DNA of 64,000 nucleotides. Source: Pelethousia sp034933245 (GTDB lineage: Bacteria > Bacillota > Clostridia > Christensenellales > CAG-138). Of the stretch, positions 43,858 through 53,417 are shown piece by piece (positions within the stretch are counted from its first letter, which is position 1; every line of letters starts with the position of its first letter). The stretch spans positions 9,072-73,071 of the forward strand of contig JAYFNX010000011.1 in assembly GCA_034933245.1 (NCBI GenBank), read 5' to 3'. A program made the position numbers and the translations under genes. The notes beneath the pieces were generated by a model, which was not told the DNA's origin, made no database searches, and saw only the letters and a list, made by a program, of their open reading frames with translations.

Positions 43858-46680
43858 ATGAAAGAACAACTGCGCATACAGGGCGCCAGAGAACATAACC
43901 TAAAGAATATCGACCTTACGCTGCCTCGCAATAAATTTATCGTGTTTACGGGGCTTTCGGGCAGTGGGAAATCTTCCTTGGCCTTTGATACCATCTATGC
44001 CGAGGGTCAGCGACGGTATGTGGAATCCCTCTCCTCTTATGCCCGCCAATTTTTGGGCCAGATGGAAAAGCCCGATGTGGACTACATCGAGGGGCTTTCT
44101 CCGGCAATTAGTATCGATCAGAAGAGCACCTCCAACAATCCCCGCTCCACCGTGGGCACGGTTACGGAGATTCATGATTACCTGCGCCTGCTCTATGCTC
44201 GCGTGGGAAAACCGCACTGCCCCAAATGCGGCAAGCCCATTGCTCGCCAAACAATCGACCAGGTGGTGGACCAAGTGATGGCCATGGGGGAAGGGCGCAT
44301 GCAGATCATTGCCCCCGCCGTGCGCGCCCGGAAAGGGGAGCACGGGAAGCTCCTGGAACAGATCCGCAAGGACGGCTATGTGCGCGTTCGCGTGGACGGC
44401 GAGGTTTACGATATCAACGATGTACCCAAGCTGGAGAAGAACATTAAGCACACCATCGATGTGGTGGTGGATCGGCTATCCATCAAGCCCGGGGTGGAAG
44501 GGCGGCTTAGCGAATCCCTGGAAACAGCCTTCGCCTTTGGCGGGGGGCTGGCAAAAGTGGATGTGGTGGGAAAGGAAGAACTTCTCTTCTCCCAAAATTA
44601 CGCCTGCCCGGACTGCGGCGTGAGCATTGAAGAGCTCGCCCCCCGGATGTTTTCATTTAACAATCCTTTTGGCGCCTGCCCGCGCTGCGGCGGTTTGGGC
44701 ATGCTTATGGAAATGGACGAGACTTTGGTTGTGCCAAACCCCGGGCTGAGCCTGCGCCAGGGTGCTATCAGCGTGACCGGTTGGCAAAGCAGTGCCCCGA
44801 ACAGCATCGCGGGCATGTACTTTAGCGCGATGGCGGAGCGATACGGCTTTTCTTTGGATACGCCCTTTCGGGAGCTTCCCGAAAAAGCCCGCACGGCCAT
44901 TCTTCATGGTACAGGCAATGATAAGCTGCATATCGCTTATCAAAAAGAATTCGGTGCGGGAACTTTTGACGCTGCCTTCGAAGGCATTATTCCAAACCTG
45001 GAACGGCGCTACAGGGAAACCCAATCCGAAGCCATGAAGCAGGAGATGGAGGGCTATATGGCCAGCGTGCTCTGCCCCGCCTGCCAAGGGAAACGCCTAA
45101 AACCCGAAAGTCTTGCCGTAACGGTGGGAGGGCTCTCCATCGCGGAGCTGAGCGATAGGACGGTTCTTAAGGCCCGGGAATTTATCGATGGGCTGGAACT
45201 AAGTGAGACAGAGCAGCTCATCGCCGCGCAAATTTTCAAGGAATTAAAGGCGCGCCTGGGGTTTTTGGTGGATGTGGGGTTGGACTATCTGACTCTTTCC
45301 AGGGGGGCCGCCACCCTTTCGGGAGGCGAGGCCCAGCGCATCCGCCTGGCAACCCAGATCGGCTCAGGCCTTGTGGGCGTTTTATATATTCTGGACGAGC
45401 CAAGCATCGGCCTCCATCAGCGGGATAACGCCCGTCTGCTTAACAGCCTAAAAGGCATGCGGGATCTGGGAAATACCCTGATCGTGGTGGAGCATGATGA
45501 AGAGACCATGCTCAGTGCGGATTATATTGTGGATATCGGCCCTGGAGCCGGGGAGCACGGCGGAAAGATTGTGGCGCAGGGAACGCCCGCAGAAATTATG
45601 GCCAGCGAAAATTCCATTACCGGCCAGTTCCTATCCGGCCGCAGGAGCATCCCCGTTCCTGCGGAGCGGCGGCTTAGCGAACGTTTTTTGCGGGTAAAAG
45701 GGGCCAGAGCAAACAACCTGAAAAGCGTGGATGTGGATATTCCCCTGGGCGTGTTCACTTGCATAACCGGCGTATCCGGCAGCGGCAAAAGCAGCCTTGT
45801 AAACGAGGTGATTAAAAAAACCCTGTTACGGGAACTGAACCGGGCCAAGGTGCGAAACACCGGCACATATGAAGCGATGGAGGGCTTGGAGGCGCTGGAT
45901 AAGATTATCGATATCAACCAGTCGCCTATCGGCCGCACGCCCCGAAGCAATCCTGCGACATACACCGGCCTGTTCGACCTGATCCGGGAGGTTTTTGCCA
46001 TGACGCCGGATGCGAAAGTACGGGGGTATAGCAATGGCCGTTTCAGCTTTAATGTGAAGGGCGGGCGGTGTGAAGCCTGCCGGGGGGACGGCATCATCAA
46101 AATTGAAATGCATTTCCTTCCGGATATCTATGTACCTTGCGAGGTATGCAAAGGGAAACGCTACAACAGGGAAACCCTGGAAGTAAAGTATAAGGGCAAA
46201 TCCATCGCGGACGTGCTGGAGATGACCGTGGAGGAGGCGCTGACATTTTTTGCGGCCTTACCCAAGGTCAAACGGAAGCTGCAGACTCTCTATGACGTTG
46301 GCCTGGGGTATGTACGGCTGGGGCAGCCTTCCACTACCCTCTCCGGCGGGGAGGCGCAGCGGGTTAAGTTGGCTACGGAGCTTTCAAGGCGTGATACGGG
46401 CCGCACCATGTATGTGCTGGACGAGCCGACCACAGGCCTCCATGTGGCGGATGTGGAAAGGCTGCTGGGCATTTTGCAGCGCTTGGTTACGGGCGGGAGT
46501 ACGGTGCTGGTAATCGAGCACAATCTGGATGTAATCAAAACGGCGGATTACATCATCGACCTGGGGCCCGAGGGTGGCGACCGGGGCGGGCGGATCGTAA
46601 AGACGGGCACACCGGAGGAGATCGCCGCCTGCAGGGAAAGCTACACAGGGCAATATCTCAAAAAACTATTGGGGGTATAA
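43858..46680 (+). CDS. uvrA: Excinuclease ABC subunit A
   Basis: 940-residue damage-recognition ATPase with two ABC modules (Walker A GLSGSGKSS near residue 33 and GVSGSGKSS near 640) and signature sequences LSGGEAQRIRLA and LSGGEAQRVKLA. Zinc-finger motifs are CPKCGKPI, CPDCG with CPRCGG, and the second-domain CEACRGDG with CEVCKG. Standard length. ATG has AGGAGC upstream. It ends two bases before the nitroreductase gene. Confidence 0.98.
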   Translation: MKEQLRIQGAREHNLKNIDLTLPRNKFIVFTGLSGSGKSSLAFDTIYAEGQRRYVESLSSYARQFLGQMEKPDVDYIEGLSPAISIDQKSTSNNPRSTVGTVTEIHDYLRLLYARVGKPHCPKCGKPIARQTIDQVVDQVMAMGEGRMQIIAPAVRARKGEHGKLLEQIRKDGYVRVRVDGEVYDINDVPKLEKNIKHTIDVVVDRLSIKPGVEGRLSESLETAFAFGGGLAKVDVVGKEELLFSQNYACPDCGVSIEELAPRMFSFNNPFGACPRCGGLGMLMEMDETLVVPNPGLSLRQGAISVTGWQSSAPNSIAGMYFSAMAERYGFSLDTPFRELPEKARTAILHGTGNDKLHIAYQKEFGAGTFDAAFEGIIPNLERRYRETQSEAMKQEMEGYMASVLCPACQGKRLKPESLAVTVGGLSIAELSDRTVLKAREFIDGLELSETEQLIAAQIFKELKARLGFLVDVGLDYLTLSRGAATLSGGEAQRIRLATQIGSGLVGVLYILDEPSIGLHQRDNARLLNSLKGMRDLGNTLIVVEHDEETMLSADYIVDIGPGAGEHGGKIVAQGTPAEIMASENSITGQFLSGRRSIPVPAERRLSERFLRVKGARANNLKSVDVDIPLGVFTCITGVSGSGKSSLVNEVIKKTLLRELNRAKVRNTGTYEAMEGLEALDKIIDINQSPIGRTPRSNPATYTGLFDLIREVFAMTPDAKVRGYSNGRFSFNVKGGRCEACRGDGIIKIEMHFLPDIYVPCEVCKGKRYNRETLEVKYKGKSIADVLEMTVEEALTFFAALPKVKRKLQTLYDVGLGYVRLGQPSTTLSGGEAQRVKLATELSRRDTGRTMYVLDEPTTGLHVADVERLLGILQRLVTGGSTVLVIEHNLDVIKTADYIIDLGPEGGDRGGRIVKTGTPEEIAACRESYTGQYLKKLLGV

Positions 46681-46682
46681 CC

Positions 46683-47429
46683 ATGGCATTCAGCATGGAA
46701 CGCTGGCACAGCGCAACCCAGGCCCGCTTTTCAGCCCGGCGCTATAAAGCGGAGCCGGAAGAAGAGGAGATGGCCGCGCTTACGAAGGCAGCCGCCCGGA
46801 TGGGCGGCCGGGGCGTGCGCATCGCACTGGGAGAAAGCGACAATCTTTTCAAACCCATGTTCCTTTGGTATGGAAGGATTACAGGCGCGAGCCGCTTCGC
46901 GGCTTTCATCGCCGGCCCCGATGCGAGCGACCAAAGTATTGGCTATTTTGGCGAAGCCTTTATTTTGGAGGCGACAGCTTTGGGCATCGGCACCTGCTGG
47001 GTAGGAGCGAGTTACCAAAAAGGGATGGCGAAAACCCTGATTCCCTTGCAGGAGGGGGAGCGGATTGTGGCGGTTACGCCTTTGGGTATTTCCGCGCAAA
47101 GCTATGTGGGTAGGCCGCGCAAGAGCTTGGAGGAGCTGACGGGTCTATCCCAGGAAGCGCTACAGGCCCTGCCGGATTGGCAGCAGAGCGCGCTTTCCTG
47201 TGCCCGGCTGGCCCCCAGTGCGGTAAACCGCCAGCCCTGGCGTTTCATTCCCAATGAAAAGGGTATTGAACTCATTCAGACCGGGAGTAATTTCGGTTAT
47301 GGCGGCGTGGATCTGGGCATTGCCATGTTGCACATTGAATTGGGAGCGGCCCACTGTTCCGTGAGCGGAACCTGGCAGGAAAATACAAACGCGGCCCTAT
47401 TTGTGCCCGATGTGCAAGTGGAAGCATAA
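46683..47429 (+). CDS. Nitroreductase family protein
   Basis: 248-residue FMN oxidoreductase-like protein in which the typical nitroreductase features appear in order: RFSARRYKAEP near the N-terminus, IGYFGEAFILEATALGIGTCWVGASY and ARLAPSAVNRQPWRF, the FMN-contact segment. The arrangement suggests the TM1586-type nitroreductase domain. The substrate is unknown. It begins two bases after uvrA and is therefore part of the repair operon, possibly by chance of arrangement. GGGGGT precedes its ATG. Confidence 0.85.
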   Translation: MAFSMERWHSATQARFSARRYKAEPEEEEMAALTKAAARMGGRGVRIALGESDNLFKPMFLWYGRITGASRFAAFIAGPDASDQSIGYFGEAFILEATALGIGTCWVGASYQKGMAKTLIPLQEGERIVAVTPLGISAQSYVGRPRKSLEELTGLSQEALQALPDWQQSALSCARLAPSAVNRQPWRFIPNEKGIELIQTGSNFGYGGVDLGIAMLHIELGAAHCSVSGTWQENTNAALFVPDVQVEA

Positions 47430-47448
47430 GAAACTGCAAAAGTAGGCA

Positions 47449-47477
47449 TTGCGCAAAAATGGGCGGGGCGCTATAAT
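47449..47477 (+). promoter_or_regulatory. rex: Promoter of rex
   Basis: TTGCGC (47449-47454) and TATAAT (47472-47477) with 17-base spacing, 69 bases before the rex start codon. Confidence 0.7.
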
Positions 47478-47479
47478 GA

Positions 47480-47497
47480 TTGTGAAAAGTTTAATGA
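47480..47497 (+). promoter_or_regulatory. Candidate Rex operator
   Basis: TTGTGAA-AAGT-TTAATGA differs from the clostridial Rex consensus TTGTTAA-N4-TTAACAA at three positions. It lies two bases downstream of the -10 of the rex promoter, a good place for autorepression. Confidence 0.5.
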
Positions 47498-47545
47498 TTT
47501 GGTAATTTACGCGTTGTCAAGGCAGCGTTACATATGGAGGTTATT

Positions 47546-48184
47546 ATGGAGGTTCGCAAGGTATCCGAAGCCGTCATCCGCAGGCTTCCAAAGTATTACA
47601 GGCAGCTTTTGGTCCTGCAAAAGGCGGGAGTAGAGCGCATTTCCTCCAGCAAGTTAGCTCAGCAGATGCGCCTGAACGCATCGCAGGTACGGCAGGACTT
47701 CAATTGTTTTGGAGGGGTTGGCCAGCAGGGATATGGCTATAATGTGGTCACCCTTTTGGGCGAAATTAAGAGCATCCTCGCCTTGAATCGGCCCTATAAG
47801 GCCGTGGTGGTGGGCGCCGGCAATATCGGCACGGCTCTGGCTAATTTTGAAGGATTTGAGCGGGACGAAATCAGCATTGAGGCATTATTTGATATCAAGC
47901 CCACCCTTGTGGGGGAGACCATTAATGGCAAGCCTGTGCTGCATACCGATGAGTTGGAGAAGTACATCCGGGAGAATGATATCACCATCGGCATCATTGC
48001 CGCGCGGCGCAGTGTGGCGCAAAACGTGGCGGACAGAATGCAGGCTGCGGGCATTCGCGGCATATGGAATTTTGCCCCCATGGATGTGGCGGAGATGGGT
48101 GTTCCCGTGGAAAACTTGCATATGACAGACAGCCTTATCTGCCTGTGCTACAAGATGAGCCACCAAACGTTGGACGAGGAATAA
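47546..48184 (+). CDS. rex: Redox-sensing transcriptional repressor Rex
   Basis: 212-residue repressor that senses the NADH/NAD+ ratio. The N-terminal winged helix (residues about 1-80) includes SSKLAQQMRLNASQVRQDFN, which is typical of Rex. The Rossmann domain has VVVGAGNIGTALANF and the C-terminal swapped helix ends the protein. The ATG at 47546 is preferred over 47534 because a TGGAGG site overlaps the latter. In fermenting clostridia it controls alcohol, butyrate and hydrogenase genes. Confidence 0.96.
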   Translation: MEVRKVSEAVIRRLPKYYRQLLVLQKAGVERISSSKLAQQMRLNASQVRQDFNCFGGVGQQGYGYNVVTLLGEIKSILALNRPYKAVVVGAGNIGTALANFEGFERDEISIEALFDIKPTLVGETINGKPVLHTDELEKYIRENDITIGIIAARRSVAQNVADRMQAAGIRGIWNFAPMDVAEMGVPVENLHMTDSLICLCYKMSHQTLDEE

Positions 48185-48235
48185 GCGTGGGGCCCATAAA
48201 GGGCCGGCTAAAAATAACATGGGGAGGTGTGCGCC

Positions 48236-48346
48236 ATGAAGTTTCGCTGCAAAATATGCGGGTATATTCATGAGGGGGATGAGCCCCCTGCGGTCTGCCC
48301 GGCCTGCAAGGCGCCGGCGTCTTACTTTGAGCCGGTTGAGGAATAA
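48236..48346 (+). CDS. 36-residue rubredoxin-like protein
   Basis: Very short protein with two Cys pairs, CKICGYIHEG and CPACKAP, the spacing of rubredoxin iron sites, but with the intervening part shortened so that the total is close to the rubredoxin domain found at the end of rubrerythrins. GGGGAGG precedes the ATG. It is 51 bases downstream of rex in the same direction. It should bind one Fe (or Zn) and could carry electrons, or could be a detached rubrerythrin tail. Confidence 0.7.
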   Translation: MKFRCKICGYIHEGDEPPAVCPACKAPASYFEPVEE

Positions 48347-48405
48347 GTTGATTTGAACCATTGGGGCGGCGCTGCGTGGATTTTACGCTGCGCCGCATCT
48401 TGCCA

Positions 48406-49743
48406 TCATCCGGAAATTTTTATGAGCCCTTGGATCGAACGATATTTATCCTCCGTGACTTGCACTTTGCGCAGAAACTCCCCATCGGCGTTATAATATT
48501 CCTTCCAAGTAACGGCGATGCAGCCCCGGCGGCTTTTGCGTACTTCCTCGGTTTCGCCCGGGGCCAAGGTGTGATCCACGGTATATTCCGTTCCCAGGTC
48601 CGCAAGGGTCGCCGTTTTCTTAGAACGCAGTTGAATGGTTACACCGTCCGGGAGAGCGCGGCCGTAAATGCGTACGGCTATGGTACGGGCTTTTGTATTG
48701 GCTTCGGCGGAAATAACGATGGGTACATCCGTGCTGTTGATAAAGCAAAAGTTCGGTCCCCCCGTGCTGATGGTGGCATCCCGGCCGGCGGCGATGTAAC
48801 CGAGGGGCCAGGAATGGTGGTACCGCTCCGAAACGGTGAGATCAGCCATTAAAACGGCATTGTACAGGGTGGTAGAAACCTGGCATACCCCGCCACCATA
48901 TTCCTGCACATAGGCCCCATCCCGGATTCCCGTGGCGATGCGCCAACCATTCTCCTCATTGCGAGGGCCCAGGGCGGCGTTCATATCGAATTCTTTTCCG
49001 GGTTCCAGAACGGTACCGTCAATGATTGCGGCGGCTTTTTTCATGTTGTGAACCCGGTTCTTTACTCCATAGGTACTCCCGGCAAAGGAGGTGGAAAATT
49101 CGGCAATCAAGCGCCTGTCTTCTTTGGCCTGTTCGATTGTGTAAGTGGGCGCCAAATCCACAAAAGCGGCTTTAATGGGCTCTGTGCCGCCGGATTGGAT
49201 GCGGCTCTGCATTTCTTGGGCAAGGGTATGCACATCCGTTATACGGCCGGGAATTTCTTCTGTGAACACAAAACGGCCTTCCACACTCGCATCGTAGGTA
49301 GCGGTAGCATTGTGGGCGTTTATGTTTAAGGAAACCGTATGCCGGCTTAAGGCGGCCCGCAGAGGCTCCAACTCCACAGAGGGAATGCAGGAAAGCTCAC
49401 GGGCGCTATCTTTGAGCGAATAGGCGGGGAGAGAAAGCGCTTGCAGGATCACGGCTTCCGTGTTGAAGGAGATGGGCAAATCGCCGGCGGGGATATCCAG
49501 CGCCTCGTCTCCTGCCAAAATACGGTAGCTTTGGGCCGCAAGAGAGTCCTTATGTGCATCTTCCAACCGGGCGGCGGCTTCCAACGGCGTGAAGCCGGAT
49601 ACGTCCATACTGTCAATGCGGATATTTTCGCCCAGGCGGGCGCCGGCGGCTTCGGCCTCGGCAAGCGTGCCAAAGGAAGCTTTGGCGCAGGCGCACATGA
49701 GAAGGAAAAACACGGCATACAGGCAAATGAGACTTCGTTTCAT
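48406..49743 (-). CDS. VanW family lipoprotein (copy 2)
   Basis: 445 residues with a signal peptide and lipobox-like sequence (FFLLMCACAKAS, Cys about residue 19). A YoaR-type helical domain with IRIDSMDVSGFTPLEAAARL follows, then the VanW domain (VLEPGKEFDMNAALGPRNEENG, YGGGVCQVSTTLYNAVLMADL and GRDATISTGG), ending in a G5-like strand region. Compared with copy 1 it lacks the basic transmembrane anchor and is lipid-anchored instead. It is a single gene, divergent from the GntR regulator. Cell-wall-linked role by family; biochemistry unknown. Confidence 0.87.
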   Translation of the reverse strand: MKRSLICLYAVFFLLMCACAKASFGTLAEAEAAGARLGENIRIDSMDVSGFTPLEAAARLEDAHKDSLAAQSYRILAGDEALDIPAGDLPISFNTEAVILQALSLPAYSLKDSARELSCIPSVELEPLRAALSRHTVSLNINAHNATATYDASVEGRFVFTEEIPGRITDVHTLAQEMQSRIQSGGTEPIKAAFVDLAPTYTIEQAKEDRRLIAEFSTSFAGSTYGVKNRVHNMKKAAAIIDGTVLEPGKEFDMNAALGPRNEENGWRIATGIRDGAYVQEYGGGVCQVSTTLYNAVLMADLTVSERYHHSWPLGYIAAGRDATISTGGPNFCFINSTDVPIVISAEANTKARTIAVRIYGRALPDGVTIQLRSKKTATLADLGTEYTVDHTLAPGETEEVRKSRRGCIAVTWKEYYNADGEFLRKVQVTEDKYRSIQGLIKISG

Positions 49744-49797
49744 AGGGGCTTCCTTTGCAAGTGATATCTCTCAGTATGCCACATACGCATCTTTTTG

Positions 49798-49826
49798 TTG
49801 CATCGGGATGGCCGATAGAATACAAT
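49798..49826 (+). promoter_or_regulatory. Promoter of the GntR regulator gene
   Basis: TTGCAT (49798-49803) and TACAAT (49821-49826) separated by 17 bases, 40 bases before the start codon. Confidence 0.65.
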
Positions 49827-49866
49827 ATAAGCAAGCAGTGTATTTGCATAGGAGCAAAGCGCGAAA

Positions 49867-50502
49867 ATGTTTTTTGACATGAGCGATAAACAATCGCTAA
49901 CAACAAAGGTTTACAAACATATTCGGGATGGCATCTTGGACGGTAGCTACGGAATTGGCGATTACCTGGTGGAAACTAGGCTGGCCGATGAGTTGGAAGT
50001 AAGCCGTACGCCCATCCGAGAGGCGCTCAAGCAACTGGAGCTGGAGGGCTTGGTACAGAGCTTTCCAAATAGAGGTATGCTGGTGCAAGGCATCAGTGAC
50101 GACGACCTATACGACATATATACCATCCGCCTTCTTCTGGAAGGCCAGGCGGCATGGTGGGCCGCACAAAGGATTGAGCAGGAGCAACTGGATAAACTGG
50201 CAGAAACCTTGGAACTAATGGAAATGTATACAAGGCGGAAGGATGTGGCCCAACTTGCCCGGTTGGATACGCAGTTTCATGATGTGCTTTACAGCGCAAC
50301 CAACAGCCGCATGCTCAAGCATATATTGGCGTCCCTCCATCAGAATGCGCGGCGCGCCCGCCGTTCCAGCCTGACGGTACCGGAACGGCCTAACGAATCC
50401 CTGCAAGAGCATAAACAGATATTTCGCGCGCTGGAAAGCCACCATCCGGAAGAAGCGAAAGTGGCCATGGAGAAGCATGTATCCAACGCCCATCTTAAGT
50501 AG
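49867..50502 (+). CDS. GntR family transcriptional regulator (FadR/FCD subfamily)
   Basis: 211 residues. The winged helix (residues about 10-75) contains GDYLVETRLADELEVSRTPI and REALKQLELEGLV, the GntR recognition segment. The C-terminal helical FCD domain has metal-binding residues around LDTQFHDVLYSATNS and a late HKQIFRALE. FCD regulators respond to carboxylates or sugar acids, but no catabolic genes adjoin it. Start ATG 49867 has AGGAGC upstream; ATG 49879 is an alternative. Confidence 0.92.
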   Translation: MFFDMSDKQSLTTKVYKHIRDGILDGSYGIGDYLVETRLADELEVSRTPIREALKQLELEGLVQSFPNRGMLVQGISDDDLYDIYTIRLLLEGQAAWWAAQRIEQEQLDKLAETLELMEMYTRRKDVAQLARLDTQFHDVLYSATNSRMLKHILASLHQNARRARRSSLTVPERPNESLQEHKQIFRALESHHPEEAKVAMEKHVSNAHLK

Positions 50503-50520
50503 GATATGGAATGAAAATAA

Positions 50521-50549
50521 CCCCGACGAGGTCTGCGCTGGGGCTTTTT
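50521..50549 (+). terminator. Terminator after the GntR gene
   Basis: CCCC/GGGG stem with partial inner pairing, followed by CTTTTTC. Confidence 0.5.
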
Positions 50550-50677
50550 CCTAATTTTTTAAATGAATAGAACGTTATAGCAGCCGGAAAGATAAGGTTA
50601 ATTTTTCGCCTATCGTTGGTTTTTTCAAATCTAAAGATCAAATCGGGCAGTGAACGTATGGGCAAGGAGAAGCGGAT

Positions 50678-51853
50678 ATGGGTAGAATAGCCTGCTTGGG
50701 CGAGTCTTTCACAATGGAAGGCGGCGGACGGTTTATTTTGGCACGGGCACAGGAGGCGGCGGATGTGCTGTTGCAAGGGTATACGGGCCGGGTGCAGACC
50801 ATTTATTTGGATCCCCCGTTTGGAACGGGGGATACTTTTTCTGCTCGTTTGGGCCAAGGAGCGGAACAGTTGCGAGTACCCGCCTATACGGATGTTCTTG
50901 ATCGAGAAGCTTATTTGGAAATGATGAGAGAGGTGCTGGCTTTATCCCACCAATTGCTGGCGGACACGGGCAGCCTATATCTGCATATCGATCATCGCAT
51001 GAGCGCCTATATGCGGCTGCTGTTGGATGCGGTTTTCGGGCCGGAGAATTTCGTGAACGAAATCATCTGGTCATACCGTTCAGGCGGGCGTTCCACCCGG
51101 TATTTTTCACGCAAGCATGATAATATCCTACTCTATCGAAAAAGCTGCCGTATGTATTTTGATATCCGATCGGTGGGATTACCCAGAGGCCCCCAGCGAC
51201 GAAACCATATGAAACGCACGGTGGATGAACAAGGGCGGGTGTGCTATTCGATCCATGCCAACGGGAAAGAGTATCTTTATCATGAGGACACGCTGATCTA
51301 TCCAGGCGATGTTTGGAATGATATCGAGCATCTTCACCAGCGGGACCCGGAACGGACCGGCTACAGCACGCAGAAACCGGAGGCGCTCTTAGAACGCATC
51401 CTAAAAGCCTCCAGCCAACCTGGCGATTTAGTGATGGATCTGTTTTCGGGCAGCGGTACGACTGCGGCGGTTGCCGCCCGGCTAGGGCGCACCTGGGTAG
51501 CCGTGGACCCATCACCAGTAGCCCTGTTAGTTCTTCGGAATCGAATGCTGCACGCGCAGCGGGAGCCGAACATTTTCTCTAAAATGAGCGAGCTGCGACT
51601 GGAATACCATGCGGACTTACCCGCTTACCCCATGCCAGCATTGAAGATAGAACGAAAAGGGCGGGAAATAAGCGTTTCCCCGCAGCAAAAGGGCTTGGCG
51701 TACCTGGCCTTGGGCCAGGTTCGGGACAGAATCTTCTACCCGTTCTCTTATGACCTTCAGCCCATGGCGGATAGGCGGATTACCGCGGGGGCGGAAGCTT
51801 GGGCGGTGCAGGCGGCGGATATGTTTGGCGGAAATGGAATATGGGAGCTGTAA
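50678..51853 (+). CDS. Solitary DNA methyltransferase, beta class (N6-adenine or N4-cytosine)
   Basis: 391 residues. The catalytic motif DPPF lies at about residues 45-48 and the AdoMet-binding motif DLFSGSGTT at about 255-265, so the order is catalytic before AdoMet, the beta class. Between them a target-recognition region includes YRSGGRSTRYFSRKHDNI and the family's STQKPEALLERI. A C-terminal extension of about 90 residues follows. DPPF/Y motifs of this class occur in both N6-adenine and N4-cytosine enzymes. No restriction endonuclease gene is adjacent, so it may be an orphan regulator or a phage-derived guard. A very stable terminator follows. Confidence 0.9.
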   Translation: MGRIACLGESFTMEGGGRFILARAQEAADVLLQGYTGRVQTIYLDPPFGTGDTFSARLGQGAEQLRVPAYTDVLDREAYLEMMREVLALSHQLLADTGSLYLHIDHRMSAYMRLLLDAVFGPENFVNEIIWSYRSGGRSTRYFSRKHDNILLYRKSCRMYFDIRSVGLPRGPQRRNHMKRTVDEQGRVCYSIHANGKEYLYHEDTLIYPGDVWNDIEHLHQRDPERTGYSTQKPEALLERILKASSQPGDLVMDLFSGSGTTAAVAARLGRTWVAVDPSPVALLVLRNRMLHAQREPNIFSKMSELRLEYHADLPAYPMPALKIERKGREISVSPQQKGLAYLALGQVRDRIFYPFSYDLQPMADRRITAGAEAWAVQAADMFGGNGIWEL

Positions 51854-51858
51854 AGACC

Positions 51859-51892
51859 GGAAAGGGACGGTGCACACCGTCCCTTTCCTTTT
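51859..51892. terminator. Terminator between convergent genes
   Basis: Perfect 14-bp stem (GGAAAGGGACGGTG and its complement) with a CA loop, followed by TTTT on the plus strand. It serves the methyltransferase gene. Confidence 0.9.
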
Positions 51893-51939
51893 AACCACGA
51901 TCCGCCTCCGAAGAAGCCCGAACCTTGGCCGTTTGCCGT

Positions 51940-53130
51940 TTAGCGGGCATTATACTTTTCAATAGCCAGCTTGAGCAGATCCATCGCCCGCTCTAGATCC
52001 TTGCAGTTGAGCACATAGGCGAAGCGAACTTCGTCGATTCCCTTACCGGGGGTGCCGTAGAAACCGGCGCCGGGGGCATACATAACGGTCTCATTGTTAT
52101 CCTGGAACTCGGTGAGCAGCCAGGTTTGGAATTTATCGGTATCATCTACGGGGAGCTTTACCATCATATAGAAAGCGCCCTTAGGCTCCTTGCATACCAC
52201 ACCGGGAATTTCTTGCAGTTTGCGGTAGATGGTGTCCCGGCGATTCTTGTATTCCTGACGCACAGCATCGAAGTAGGAAGGATCCACATCGTAGAGGGCG
52301 GCGGAGGCGATTTGATCCAGCGTGGCCACGGAGAGACGGGCTTGGCAGATCTTCAATGCCTGTTGCTGGAGCTCTTTGTTCTTGGTAATAACCGTACCGA
52401 TACGGGCGCCGCAAGCGCTGAAGCGCTTAGACACGGAATCAATAATGATTGCATTCTGGGTGATATCCTGGAACTGACCGATGCTCTGGAGGGGCTCGCC
52501 GCCATAAACGAACTCGCGATACACCTCGTCGCCAATGAGGAAAAGGTCATGCGCTTTGGCGATATCGGCAATCAGGCGCATTTCCTCGGGCGTGAGCACC
52601 ACGCCCGTGGGGTTGCCGGGGTTCGTGAACATGATGGCGCGGGTTTTGCTGGTGATGAGGGGCTCAATCTTTTCCCGGCTGGCATAGTGGTAGCCTTCCT
52701 CGGGGGTGGTATGGATGGGCACGATCTTACCGCCGGTGCAGTTCACAAAGGTATTATAGTTGGGATAGAAGGGCTCGGGGATAAGGATTTCATCGCCATC
52801 ATCCAGGATGCAGTTGAGGACGATTTGCAACGCTTCGCTGCCGCCGGTGGTAACAAGAATATCGTTGGTTTCGTATTGGATACCGATGCGAGCATAATAT
52901 TTTTTGATCGCTTCAATCATCTTCGGAATACCGGGGCTGGGTGCGTATTCCAGAACTGGCTGCTGAAAACTGCGAATAGCCTCGAAATAGGCCGGAGGCG
53001 TTTCAATATCGGGCTGCCCAATATTGAGGTGATAGATCTTTATGCCCTTCTTATCGTACTCCACCTGGTAGGGATAGAATTTACGGATTGGAGAAAGATG
53101 GCATTTTTCAATCTTGCTGGAAAACTTCAT
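51940..53130 (-). CDS. Class I/II aminotransferase (aspartate aminotransferase-like)
   Basis: 396-residue PLP enzyme. Typical features are NIGQPDIETPPAYFEAIRSF, VTTGGSEALQIVLN, FTNPGNPTGVVLTPEEM and the PLP-lysine loop DSVSKRFSACGARIG. The closest character is the aspartate or broad amino-acid aminotransferase group of Firmicutes. The start is taken at ATG 53130 with AGGAGGTC upstream; a longer open frame to 53202 lacks a good site. Cytosolic. It stands alone between convergent and divergent genes. Confidence 0.9.
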   Translation of the reverse strand: MKFSSKIEKCHLSPIRKFYPYQVEYDKKGIKIYHLNIGQPDIETPPAYFEAIRSFQQPVLEYAPSPGIPKMIEAIKKYYARIGIQYETNDILVTTGGSEALQIVLNCILDDGDEILIPEPFYPNYNTFVNCTGGKIVPIHTTPEEGYHYASREKIEPLITSKTRAIMFTNPGNPTGVVLTPEEMRLIADIAKAHDLFLIGDEVYREFVYGGEPLQSIGQFQDITQNAIIIDSVSKRFSACGARIGTVITKNKELQQQALKICQARLSVATLDQIASAALYDVDPSYFDAVRQEYKNRRDTIYRKLQEIPGVVCKEPKGAFYMMVKLPVDDTDKFQTWLLTEFQDNNETVMYAPGAGFYGTPGKGIDEVRFAYVLNCKDLERAMDLLKLAIEKYNAR

Positions 53131-53417
53131 GGCTAAAGCTGACCTCCTGATTGTGGTTTTATTTAAAATGTATTCACGGCAAACAGGGCGTACAGGGAAC
53201 ACAGTAGCCTCGAAAAAAATAATTCGCTAGAAACGAATGGGCTACGGCGCCAACAATGAATGGGAAATGGTTCTTCTCTTATCTTGCTTTAATTATAACA
53301 CTCTTTGTGCAACAAAGAAAGGCCCTTCCTGTAGAAAAAGCCCGGTATGGGTATAAGATTTCGTTAAGGCATAAACAAAGAGGCGCGCATATGCGCGCCC
53401 CATAACGTTTGCAGGGA

